The translations under genes were made by a program, and so were the position numbers. A model generated the notes under the pieces. The model was not told the origin of the DNA. It worked only from the letters and a program-made list of their open reading frames with translations, and ran no database searches. Positions 32,615-43,786 of a DNA stretch of 64,000 nt are shown here, piece by piece (position 1 is the stretch's first letter; the number at the start of each line of letters is the position of its first letter). This DNA is from Desmodesmus armatus (lineage: Eukaryota; Chlorophyta; Chlorophyceae; Sphaeropleales; Scenedesmaceae), in assembly GCA_007449985.2 (NCBI GenBank), contig VIIQ02000073.1, forward strand, positions 248,001 through 312,000. The letters run 5' to 3'.

Positions 32615-33209
32615 GGGGTCCTACGTCGCCTTTCAGTGTACAAATGGTGCCAACAACCCTCCTGTTGGGGCCCCGCATGGGTTGGTAGTGGAGTAGGCAG
32701 GTGTTGCATGTATGTCACATGATTACGGTAATCATCGCTGCGCAGCTGACCTTGACTGTAGGATTTATGACCTTCCGCTGAACTGTGTGTTGACTTCACA
32801 TACTGTAGTGACTCCTTTTACAAGCAGCTGAGTTGTGTCACTAGCGCTGGCTGCCCAACAGGTGGCCTGTTGTTGGCACCACCGGTGGCAGCCGTGTGTG
32901 CTGTTGAACAGGGTTAGCAACAAGCCCAGGGGCCGAGGTGTGGGCTGGCGGTGTGCCCAGTGTGTATGGGCTGCCTGCAGCAGGCACATCTGGTCCCCCT
33001 TGAGACCAGACGTGCTCGCTGCATCCTTGCAGTTGCATCAAGATGGTGTCTCTGGCCTTGCTTGCTAGGCCTTTGTGGTGGGGTTTTGTGATTGAGGTGT
33101 GGATAGATGATACTCATGCATGGGTTTCCACACCTGTGCATTAGACAGTTGGTACCCTGGACGGGTACGCGTGGTGTGCTAGGTTCTGTGCTTGCTGCCT
33201 TTCAACGTT

Positions 33210-33330
33210 TGTAACCACCTTCCCTGTGTACATTCTGTGCTGTGACAGCAGCGCACATTGCAGCCTTTGCTGCCAGCTGCACCCCTGTTCACCCTTGTCA
33301 TCACAACCACAGCCTAGGTGAACAGTTACA
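33210..33330. terminator. Facing poly(A) signals of DP and NTF2
   Basis: TGTAA at 33210-33214 on the plus strand and at 33326-33330 on the minus strand. The genes are convergent, and the NTF2 signal is 148 bases past its stop, a typical distance. The DP signal is 596 bases past its stop, so it may not be the one used. Confidence 0.35.
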
Positions 33331-33477
33331 CACTCTACCCTGTAAGGACCGACCAAGGCTAGCCTGCTGCAGCCAGTGTGCACACAACCCGGCTGGTCCT
33401 CTTCAGCAGGCCCCATGTTGAGTCCACCAATCGGTCACTCCATTTGCGCTTATAAGATTTCCTTTATGAATTCTTCT

Positions 33478-34502
33478 TCAACCGTAGTTCAGGCGGAACA
33501 TGTCTGCAGGAAGTGCGGCAGACATGCAGCACAGCAGGAGGGGGGGGGGAGCAATCATTGATGGTCATGCAGGCATTGGGTAGAAGCATGGGCGGCAGGC
33601 AGTTGGATGAAGCTGGAACCACGTGGCTTGAACACCTGCTGCTGCTGCCGCAATGCGTGTAATCTCAAGTTCAAGCTGTAGCTGCAATGCTTGGTGTTGG
33701 CTGTACTGATGCTGTGCCTCCCACCAACACCTGCTGTTGTATTCAACAGGTGATTGTGAAAGGACTGAGATGTTAACCTGCTAGCTATGACATTTTATGT
33801 GCCTGCTGCCTTACCGTTAGTCACCACAAAGCTGTTGGCAACGGGCATCAAGTGGAACACTTGGCTGAACTTCAATGGCGCACTCTCACCCTCAGTCTGT
33901 GCAGCAGGGGCAGACCATGTACAGATATGCGCATGGGGCCCACGCAACAAGTGCCAGAGTATATGAGAACAACAAGCCTGGAAGCAGAACTGCCAGCACC
34001 CAACTGATGCAAACATCAGTTTGGCACCATCCAGTAAAACTAATCATCACTGCTCATGAGCGCCTTCACAACAACCTCTGCTGAACATCAACAAAACACT
34101 GTCATGTGTGCCAACAGGCAAGCAACTTTTCACCAACTGCTGTGTGCCATGCAAACAATCATGCGTCATGCATCAGTCTGTTACTCCCAGCTGTGCGAAA
34201 CCAGCAACACCAGCCCAGCCAGATTTGCAGCCACCACTCACGATGATCTTGCCAGTCACAAACACCATCACGCCGCCCGACACTGATGGCTGGAAGTCCA
34301 TCGTGTCTGCATTGATCTTGCACTGGTTGAAGGGCAACTGCCCCAGCTTGCCGATAATGGCCTGAGGCCCCTGGAACTTCTGGCCCTCAAACGTCAGCAT
34401 GCTGGCATCCTGGTACAGGTTGGCTAGGCCAGGGCGATTGCTCTCGAACAGCTGGTAGTAGTACTGCAGGAACGCCTTGCCCACGCTCTCTGGGTCTGCC
34501 AT
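33478..34502 (-). CDS. NTF2: Nuclear transport factor 2
   Basis: Three exons: 34502-34242, 33896-33815 and 33503-33478, 369 bases and 122 residues, matching the family length. Recognisable parts are MADPESVGKAFLQYYYQLF, the hydrophobic pocket region DASMLTFEGQKFQGPQAI, LGQLPFNQCKINADTMDFQP, VFVTGKII, LKFSQVFHLMPV and the terminal DMFRLNYG. NTF2 carries Ran-GDP back into the nucleus and binds FG nucleoporins. The last exon encodes only eight and a part codons; it was placed by its CTGCAG acceptor and the conserved FRLNYG end. The start is the first ATG before the conserved helix. Convergent with DP and divergent from OXNAD1. Confidence 0.95.
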
Positions 34503-34906
34503 GGTGCTTGCTGCTGTGGCGCTGGTGGGTTGGGCTGACGCTGCTTCAGCACGGCTGTGCGCAACAGACAGGTAGGCTACTCCAACGCTGCTTATGGCAG
34601 ACCCAGGCAGTGCACCTGCACAAAAACGATTTGTGACACGTAACAGACACCAGACATGTTTGGCCAGAAGGTCACAAGGAGGGATGGCTTGCAGAACACA
34701 GACACAGCCATGCCAACTGCTGCAGTTGCACCGCAGCAAAGCCCCGGGACTAGGGAAGGGCCGCTGGCCATATGGCCGCAGTCTGAGAACATGTGCTGAG
34801 CCGATCGCAGTCAACGCGGGGATGAGGGCAGCTTCAAAAACAACTCCCCCCAGACCAGATCACTGCCCATCGCGCCCTTGTCTCACCTGGAGTTACGCCG
34901 AGACAA
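34503..34906. promoter_or_regulatory. Divergent promoter region, NTF2 / OXNAD1-like
   Basis: This 404-base interval separates the two divergent starts and must hold at least the NTF2 promoter. No TATA box or other site stands out. Small frames are present but none has coding features. Confidence 0.4.
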
Positions 34907-37017
34907 ATGATAGCACGACAGTTCACGAAAAGACTGCAGGGTATGCTTGCAGCTGTCCACAGTCTGGTTTCTTCTATGCCTAGAACCCTTGCTTGGGGTA
35001 CAGCAGAATTGGGGGTGCATGAATTTTGGAAAGAATACTTTCTGACAGCTGATCCCTTGACATTAAGACCCTTGCACTCCACCCATTTTCCCACTCCATC
35101 CATCAACACACGCTCTGTGTGCATACCCCCCCCCCTTCCCTCCCTACGGCCTTCAACGCTTGAGGCTGGTTTACCTGCAGAGACCAGCAGAATGACAGCA
35201 GGCAGCAAGTTGGTTCAGGCCACGGTAATGAGCATCTGGCAGGAGACACCCACAGTCAAGGGCCTGCAGCTTGCAGTGGTGAGCCACCTGGGCATGTGGC
35301 CGTTGTGACATTCAGGCATGTTCACATGTACCCCATTGCACAGTGTTGGCCTCCCAAGGCGCAGACACACTTGTTTTACAAGGGCCTCAGGGCGTCAAAT
35401 AGGAGTTAGAGTACATGGCAGCTCCTTGCAGTTTGATGATGTGGCATGCCTCATGCGACTAGCAACAGCATCTCAGATGATACTCACTTACTGCTGACCA
35501 CCCTTGAACACACATCCCCCCACCTCCCAATTCGTCCAGCTTGAAAGTAGCGACCAGCACCAAAAGTATTCACTTGCACCCCCCCCCCCCACCCCCCCCC
35601 CCCCCCCCCACCCCCCCACCCCCCAATCCTGCAGGATGCCCTGAGCGGCCTGACCTTCCAGCCTGGCCAATGGGTGGACTTCCACGCCCCAGGAGTGCAG
35701 CATGTGGGCGGCTACTCCATCTGCTCAACCCCCGCGGGCTTGCAGAAGCTGGGGACGTTTGAGCTGTGTGTCAAGGCCAGCAGGCACCCTTGTGCGCAGT
35801 GGGTCCACCAACGTGCTGTCACTGGTGACAAGGTGTGTCGGCCGGATGGCAGCTGCGCCATGATGCGGGGTCCTCAGGATTAGGCTACTGCAGAAAGACT
35901 TTACTGCAGTAGGGAACGTTCATCATCGCCATTGTGCAGCTTACACTGTTGATACTGGCCAACCATGCCAACAGGCCGTGGAACCGCCCCCCTCCCACCT
36001 CTTGAACCTGTACCATCTGTGTTTTTCCTGGCTGCCCATGTGTGTTGCGCCTTCAACCCCCCACCCACCCCCCACACACACATTGCATCCTGACGATACA
36101 TCATTGATTGCCCTGCTGAAATCAAATATTTGTCAACACAACTGACTGCCGCTCCCCCCCTACCCCCGCACCCCCCCCCCCCTCTGATGCAGGTGGGTGT
36201 CCAAGTAGGTGGTACCTTCACACTGGCGCCCAGCAGCACGCAACGGCCGACCCTGTTTGTGGCAGGAGGCATTGGCATCACGTGCTTGTCATCCATGCTG
36301 GGCCACCTGGTGGAGCTAGAAGCAGCAGCAGCAGCTGGGCCACATGCCACTCAGCGCCCCGCAGCAGCAGTGACGTCACCGGTGTCAGCGCCGCTGCTGT
36401 TGTACTCAGGTACAGGCTTGAAGTCAAGTTGTGTGGAGTAGATGGCATGCAGCATGTGCACCAAAGCTGTTTGCTTATGCAGCCAGGCACGATTGACTAG
36501 CCTAGCAAGCCAGCCAACTCTACCCATGACTTTATTCCCAGATTCACACCTACAGGGCACCGGCATGTAGCTCGCACAGTTGCACTGTTCATGTATCGGC
36601 GAAGTGATTCAATCTATGCTCTGGCTGAGCACCTGTGTGTTTGTTGCTGTGCTGTGCCATGCAGCTGCCAACCCTGAAGAGTTTGCCCTGCTGCCGCGGC
36701 TGCTGGACTGGCAGCGGAATGGACTGCTGCAGTTGCAACTGCACACAACACAGGACCATGGTCCTCTACCTAGCGCCTGTCAACAGCAGGCAGATGCGTT
36801 GCAGCAGCAGCCAGCACCCTCTGTTGAGCGGGTGACTGGCCGTATAGCAGAGGTTCATCTGCAGGCAGCTTTGCAGCAGCTGCAGCGGGGTGCAAGATTC
36901 GCCCAGGAAGTGGACGCGTATGTGTGTGGCCCACCCAGTATGACAGATGAGGTTGCGGGCCTGTTGCAGAAACTGGGTGTGCCGAGCAGTTGCATCAGGA
37001 CAGAGAAGTGGTGGTGA
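34907..37017 (+). CDS. OXNAD1-like NAD/FAD-binding oxidoreductase
   Basis: Exons 34907-35278, 35635-35832, 36193-36409 and 36665-37017 give up to 379 residues. The FAD-binding barrel starts at SKLVQATVMSIWQETPTVKG and continues through FQPGQWVDFHAPGVQHVGGY and YSICSTP. The NAD-binding half has LFVAGGIGITCLSSML, LLLYSAANPEEF and, near the end, VDAYVCGPPSM. This is the ferredoxin-reductase-like fold of mitochondrial OXNAD1; the reaction is not known for the family. The frame is open back to 34907, giving a basic N-terminal sequence (MIARQFTKRLQGML) that could be a mitochondrial targeting peptide, but a C-rich tract at 35125-35137 followed by a CTGCAG at 35180 raises the alternative that coding starts at the ATG at 35192. 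Poly-C of about 34 bases forms the pyrimidine tract before exon 2. Confidence 0.88.
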
Positions 37018-37353
37018 TGAGTGCCTCCCAAGCCAAAACCAGCCAGATTTATTATAAAATGGCGCTGTCGTGTACACTATTTGGTGTTTCACTGTACCTT
37101 TCCATGGCTGAAGTGGTGGGTCATGGGGGGCGGGGGGGGGGGGGGGGCTCATTTTTTCATATGGTCTGCACTGTTGTGCTACAATTTAACGTGTTGCATT
37201 GTTTCTGTTGAATTGGGACGCAACATGATGACAATACACAACAGTATGTCTTGTCAGGAGGTCCACCTGCCACCTGAACTGTCAGCTGCTTGAATGACAG
37301 ATGACAAGAAACCCCAGGACCGGATGCCTTGCAGGCTGCAATCCTTTTGCAAC

Positions 37354-37358
37354 TGTAA
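37354..37358 (+). terminator. Candidate TGTAA poly(A) signal for the OXNAD1-like gene
   Basis: TGTAA 337 bases after the OXNAD1-like stop and 120 bases before the p24 start codon. If used, the p24 promoter is very short. It is a five-base match only. Confidence 0.3.
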
Positions 37359-37477
37359 TCATTGGTGAAGCAGCAGGGGCATTGATAGCTCTGCAAAGCC
37401 TTGTGAGACTGTCCCAGATCCGTTGCAACCGCTTCGTCTGCCTCGTCCCTGTCTGTTGTTCAGCAGACGCAGACAGT

Positions 37478-39123
37478 ATGTATAGCAGGATCAGCAGCAC
37501 ATGGCGGCTGTTGTCGCTCGTCTGCCTGGCAGCGTGGGGCGTGACCGCCCTGGACTTTGAGATGCAAGCCCAGACCAAGTGCATATTTGAGGAGCTGAAT
37601 GCCAACGTCATAGTAGTGGGGGACTACAAAGCAGTCAACAGGGACAACCCAACGGTGCCCATCTATATTGACCTGAGGGTGAGTGCTGCATGCTTGCACC
37701 GTGCTGGCAGGTGGGACAGCTGTCACGGGCCCAGGTGTCAGCAGTGAAAGTGAAGCTGCTTTGCCCTTCCTCCTGCAGGTGACCGACCCGAATGGTGGCC
37801 AGATGCATGAAAACAAGGCACAGCATCAGGGCCAGTTCGCTTTCACTACCAAGGTTGCTGGGGAGTACCAAGCGTGCTTCAGCACACATGGTGCGGTCTG
37901 TGCATGTAGCCGTGGGTTAGTGCAGCAGCAGCACTCTGTTTGCTCCACAAGTGCAGCACATGAGACTGCTAGTGGCTTATTTGCCTGCATGCCTGCAGTA
38001 CCACTGCAGGCGGCAGTTGGCAGTGGGTTCTGGAGCCAGCTGTGTTCATCAACCCAGCCATATTGCTTCATCCTGCACCATCGTGCTGCAGCAGTGGCAC
38101 GCCTGCAAGCCATCGACGCATCTGTGTTGCATGTGCACTTCGAGGTGGCAGGCAAGCTTCAGTGCTGGCTGGTCAAGTCCACAGCCACGCAGGATGGGGT
38201 GTGCTGAGGTTCCAAGGTCATGTTGTGTTTCTTCCTTCTCTCCTGCAGACCTGCAGACAGCGTTGCAAACAAAGCTGACGATCGACTGGCGTGCTGGCGT
38301 GGCTGCTACTGACTGGGACACCATTGCCAAGAAGGAGCACTTGGACTCCCTGAGTGTGGAGATGCGCAAGGTGGAGGGCCAGATCAGGGAGATCTATGCA
38401 GAGATGCTGCAGCTGCAGCAGCGGGAGCAGGAGATGCGTGACCTCAACGGTGAGCTGATAGGACTGCAGCCAAGTGATGGTACTGTAGGTTTTTATGCAT
38501 CATGATGCCACGGTTTGGCAGAGGGTGCAGTACAAGACAGGCAGCCGTCCTTGCACTGCGGGGGGCTGCACACATGACCGGTGCATGCTTCATGTCTCAC
38601 TCCTGGCACATGTGATGAGGAGGTTGTGCATTTGCTGTGCCTATTGGGTCTACTTGGCTGATGGGAATCACCAGGGAGGTAACATGGGTGTGTGTGCTGA
38701 AGGACTGTGCCGGGGCTGGGGCTGCGGCTGGGGCATGACCCGTCCACAACAAGCACCAACAAGCAGCTGCAAGTGACTGGCGGAATCTTGAGATGGTTGG
38801 GATGCTTGCACCATAGGCAAACACACAGAAGTTGAGCCTTGTGCCTTGTCAGCAACACAACCTGACTGACCACCGTCCCTGCCTTTTGTCTGTTGCCGTG
38901 CTTGCGCCTGTGCATGTTTGTGTAAGACACTTAGCTTGATGACAACCAATACAATCCTACTGACAATCAGTCATCGTTGTGTGTGTGTGTTGTGCCTGCC
39001 GCAGAGGAGACCAACTCAAGGGTGGCCTGGTTCAGCATCTTTTCGCTAGCAGTGTGTGTGGCGTCAGCAGTGTTCCAGCTGATGTACCTGCGCAAGTTCT
39101 TCCAGAGAAAGAAGCTGTTGTGA
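37478..39123 (+). CDS. p24/TMED (emp24/GP25L) cargo receptor, delta type
   Basis: Exons 37478-37678, 37779-37890, 38249-38449 and 39005-39123, 633 bases and 210 residues, which is the normal family length. A signal peptide (WRLLSLVCLAAWGVTA) precedes the GOLD domain with paired cysteines in KCIFEELNANVIVVGDY and GEYQACFS. Then come TIDWRAGVAATDWDTIAKKE, a heptad-rich coiled coil (MRKVEGQIREIYAEMLQLQQ), one membrane segment (WFSIFSLAVCVASAVFQLMY) and a short tail, RKFFQRKKLL, with both the FF (COPII) and KK (COPI) sorting signals. p24 proteins cycle between ER and Golgi and sort GPI-anchored and other cargo. The CATG/GTGCGG donor of exon 2 is a less usual site but keeps the frame. Confidence 0.95.
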
Positions 39124-40336
39124 GAGGGGTTGTGGTTGTGAGGCTGTTGGGTGTGTGAAATGAGTGGGGATGCTTGGGAGGAGTGCAGTCACTTTGGAGT
39201 TCTGACTGAAGCGGCAGTGCTGATGTTTTGCAGCTGTGCCAGCACTTTGCGCCTGGCACATTCGCATCAAACAACGTGTTGATCCGTTCTTTAATGAAGT
39301 GTGCGTTGGCAGAAGGGTTTACTTGCCCCACAATTCTGCTGCAGCTCTTTTTCAGCAAAGTAGAGCGCCTACAGGAGTCGCAAGCCTCTTCGCCCATCTT
39401 GCAGAACCACACCAGTGCCTTATGTCCACTCACAAGGGTAGGGTGAGTCCTGCTGCTGCTGCCTTGCTGTCATATCGCGCAAGGCAGCTGGTAGGAGATG
39501 CTGCACCAGCTCCCCAGGCTGGCAGTGGATCCGGCCATGTTTGCGTTCATGCTGGTAAACATCCTCTCTCAGGACATGGGCCCCTAACAACTGCGCTGGC
39601 ACCACAACACAAGCCAAACTACTACAGGCTTGTACACATGAAGTCGTTGTGCTTGAGTGGCGGTGGCTTTGAGAACCACCTGTCAGCAGCGTCGCACATG
39701 CAGGCTGGGGTCAACTCACTGAGTCAGTAATTGGGCAGTGTTCACAGGGCACTGCCCGTTGCAACACCCTCATCCCTAGATTGAGCTAGGCAAAACACAA
39801 ATTCATTTTTAAGATGCCCCCTACCCCTCACTGTTCTACAGGGGCAGCATCAGGCAAGCCATCATTGTTATCATGACGTGCTGGGTGTCCAGTCAGCCAT
39901 TGAAAGCTTCTGCTTGGGGTAGGCTGGGCCCTGTGAGGTTTTTGTGTCGCTGTCTTCCACTTCGCCCCCCTCCTCTTTTGTTCACGCCTTCTTGCGTCTC
40001 CTTCCCACCTGCCCTTCCCGTTGTGAACTTCGCTGAACTTCCTTCTCGGGTGACAGTCCCCAAGACGCCCAGCAGTAGGTCGCATTCTGTTACGCACACT
40101 TTCTTGTGAACATCGCTTGCCTGATAAGCGTCTTACCCAACCATTCACGCAAGCCGGTCCGGGATCTTCAGCACCGGGTGGAGAAGCAGCGTTTCCTGGG
40201 CGTTTGACGTAGCTCATGCTGCATTTGAAAATTATGTTTCACGACCCACAAGACAGCTGACCGCGTTGTCAGCTTCTCTGCAGCAAGCCCAACACCAGCA
40301 CTCCCTGAAAACTCCCCTATCTCAGCTTGCGCCTGC
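39124..40336. other. Intergenic, 1.2 kb
   Basis: Lies between two genes on the plus strand. It has scattered frames below 170 residues on both strands, with no domain and no signal peptide. An AT-richer patch at about 39795-39825 is the only compositional change. It should hold the p24 3' UTR and the protease promoter. Confidence 0.5.
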
Positions 40337-43300
40337 ATGGCCAGCAGAACAGCACGGCTCACTGCAATAGTCATCTTGACAGCTTGGTTGGCGGTCTTCA
40401 GCACAGGAGCAGTGGTGGCAGCTGAGTGCCAGTGCACCACAGAGACAGAGGTGGTGTGCGGGGAAGATGGCAACAGTAAGTCATCAGCGATCACTGGCTG
40501 CGGTGCAAAGCGGGCGGCAACCGCATGCTTCTGTTGTTCCATACAATTGAGAAACTACGCAGAGGCCTGGTGGACTGATAGCAGACACTTGAGGCATTGA
40601 GCTGGTCATGTTCCATGTTTGCCCCCAGATGCATCACACCCTTTTGTTCACATAATCAAAAGCTGTGCCTCTGCTGTGTAACCACACTGCAGGCTACCAA
40701 AATTCCTGCCTGGCTACGTGCCAGGGCGTAGCAGTTGCAGCACAGGGGCCCTGCACAGCAGTCAGCAATGTGGGTGCCAAGATGGCTCAAGCCTTCTCTG
40801 CTGCCACAGCCTCCGACAGCAGCCTAGTAGCTGCCATGTCAGCCCACGGGCTGTCCTTCTCCCCACAGCAGCTAGACCAGATCGCAGCAGCGGCAGCAAG
40901 CGTGGTCCATGGCTTTGGAAGCGATGCCACGAGGCTCGTGACCGCAGCTGATATGGCCAGGCTGGAGCGGCAAGGCATGGTGCTGGTTGGGGTGATGAAG
41001 GCTGTGAGTGGCTTCAACCCTGCAGCACCCCCTGTGCCTGATGATGCGCTAGACAGGTGGGCTGCTTGGTGGCAGTGGGGCACCTCCAGGGACCCAGCAG
41101 GCAGGGCAGAGAAGACAGGCCCGCCTCAGAACCTCACATCCGTAAAAGTGCGCTGGCAACACACATAGATGCCGGACATGAATCTCCAATGAATCATCCT
41201 CTCCGTTGACAATGTTTGGGCACATTTTGCTCAGTGACTGCGCAGGGTGGTAGCAGTTGGCAACTACCCCAGCCATCACGCCAGTGCTGAGCAAGGCATT
41301 GTCACGAGCTGCCTGCATGCCAGGACATAGGACAGCCAGTCTCTGGGGCTGCTCGCATCCAGCTGGTGCCTTGCCTGCTGCTGCCACTGTGCAGGCCCAG
41401 TGAGCCCGACGAAAACTTCGGCGCTACAGAAGCAGCCATGACAGCAGACGGGCTGCTCTTCAAGCCGAAGCTGCTTGCCAAGCACGCCGCCATGGTGGCA
41501 ATAGCAGCAGCCAGGGCGGCAGCAGAGACAGCAGCTGCACTGGAACCACCTGCCCAGCAGCCGGACAGCACACATGCACAGGATCAAGCCAACGACCAGG
41601 GCGTAGTGAGGCTGAAGTCTTTTCAGCCTGAAGATCTCATGGGGAATGGCACTGCTGGGGGCCAAGAGGGGCTTGATGAGGACTTTGGGGATGAGGGAGG
41701 GGAAACAGGGGACCCAGCAGGAGTTGAACCAGGCACCTCACAAGACCCCGGATCAGCAGGGAGCGACCCTGACAAAGAAAGGGACAGCGGTAGCAGTGGC
41801 TTGTTACAGTGGGAGGCTGGAGTGTTGGCGGTTGCGGGACGCACTGTGCCGCCGCTGCCGGCTGTGCAGTCGCTCGGGAGGCGGCATTTGAGCAAGGTGT
41901 TCTTGCCTGATGACCGTGTTGAGTTGACTAACAGGCAGAAGTCGCTGATCAGGGCCGTCGGCCGGGTGACCTATGACCTGGAGGACAGCAGCTACTTTTG
42001 CTCAGGTGAGCGGATGCGGGTGGCGAACATGAAGAAATATAAGCATCCAAAATGCTTTGCAGCTATTGCTGCTTGGGACCACCAGCAGCAGACCATGACA
42101 GACCCTGATGACGTTTCAGGTTTGCAGCGATACTTGACAACCATGGTGTAGTTGGTCTTGGGGGGAGGAAAGGGGGGGCCACAAGGGGCAGACTCCCACT
42201 GGCTGGCCACACATACAGACAAGTCACAGCTGGGTTGAGAACTTCGTTCAAAGTGCATCACATGTGCTGATCAGGCCTGCGCCACAGATTCACCAAATTG
42301 CCTGTGTCATGTCTGATGGTGCTGCAGGGGCGGTGATCGGGCGGTTCACTGTGCTGACCGCGGCTCACTGTGTGATGTCCATAACTGACCCCGGTGTCAC
42401 AGCCACATCTTGGAACTTTGCGGCAGGCTTCAACAAGTAAGCGGCTCCTGCCTGGGATCCCGCCCTCGGAGACTGGTTAGACTTGAATTGCGGTGATGTT
42501 GTTGTCGCACAAAAGGCTAACGGCATTGCAGATGTTGGAAGTGCAGCTAGTAATGACCCTGACAGTACGGAAGCTGCAGCACTGTGCTTTGCGCTTCAGT
42601 CACCATGCACACCCTGCAAATCTTTGCCGCAGGTGGGGCCTTGACCCGCGCTATGGCAGGGTCGGCGCGTCACACTTCTATTTTGACACGCGCTTCTGGA
42701 ACAAGGATGGTTGGTGGCTGTGGGATCTTGCTGTTGTTGTTCTGAAGAAGGCTGTGGGAGTGAAGGTGGGTGTCCAGCAGCATGAGAAGGTACCATTGTG
42801 ACCTGCGTGTAATCAAAACACGGGCATATGGTCCCACCTCTTACAGCACCCATGGAAAGCAGAACAGCCCGCAGTGGTGTTCTTTCTTCGCCCACAACTG
42901 GTAACCCAGGCTTGCTGTACTTCCGTCGCCTGCTGTGTGCTGTGTGCCTTCAGACGGGATACTTTGGTGTTGGCTTCAAGCCCAGAGGCTACCGTGGTCC
43001 ACTCCACACTGCTGGGTACCCTGGTGACAAGCCCCTGTGGTCCTTCTGGGTCATCAACAGCAACACCAGCTGTGTGGTGCAAGACAACAACGGCCTGGAC
43101 ACAATCATGGTGGGTGGGGGCAACATGCAACACTGTACAGTCACACACCCGCAGATTGTGTACATTTCTGGACAGTTACAACTGAAGCCCAAGTTGTGCC
43201 TGCGCAACACAGCAGCGTGACTTGTCAGCAAAGCAAGCCTCATGAGGCTCTGAAAAGGGCAAAGCAGATCTTCTCACTTGATGAATCATAGAGCCTTGAC

Positions 43301-43786
43301 AAAGGCAACCGTAGTCGTCCCAAAATTCACATGTTAATCTGCATTTGCGTCTGCTGCCTGGGTCGCTGGCCACGTTGTTGATTGTATGCACAGCCACCAT
43401 GGGTGAGGGTCATAGCCCCTTACCCATGCATGGACTGTACGCATGGGGCCGTGCAGCACCCTTGTGCCACTCCCACTGGCAAGCCTGAAACAGGATGGCT
43501 GGTTGTATCAATAATGCCGTGCTGTGCTGTGCTGTGCCATGCTGTGCTGTGATGTGTCCTGCAGACCCACAAGTGTGACACATACCCAGGGCAATCAGGG
43601 TCGCCCATGTGGATCCCTGACACCAACACCATCCTGGGGGTTGTGTCCTGGGAGCAGTCTGACACCAACGGGGCATGTGCAGTGAATGCCTTCTGGTACA
43701 GGTTTGTGCGCTCACACAGGCCAGCACGGCCCATACCCAAGCACCTGCAGTCTCGAGGAAACAGCTCGGCAGGTGTGGGCCACTGA
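40337..43786 (+). CDS. Secreted Kazal-domain plus V8-like serine protease fusion
   Basis: Exons 40337-40475, 40693-41056, 41395-42005, 42328-42436, 42633-42765, 42954-43109 and 43565-43786, 577 residues, all phases consistent. A signal peptide (AIVILTAWLAVFSTGAVVAA) is followed by one Kazal-like module with six cysteines: ECQC, VVCGEDGNSYQNSCLATC and QGPC. A long Ala/Glu/Gly-rich linker leads to a protease of the PA clan, glutamyl-endopeptidase (V8-like) type. The catalytic triad is visible: His in FTVLTAAHC, Asp in WLWDLAVVVL and Ser in PGQSGSPMW; GYPGDKPLWSFW is also typical of the subfamily. The arrangement suggests a zymogen cleaved in the linker and perhaps held inactive by its own Kazal module, which is inference. 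The last intron is not spliced in this model: reading on from FWYRF gives an open basic tail to the TGA at 43784-43786. Confidence 0.9.
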
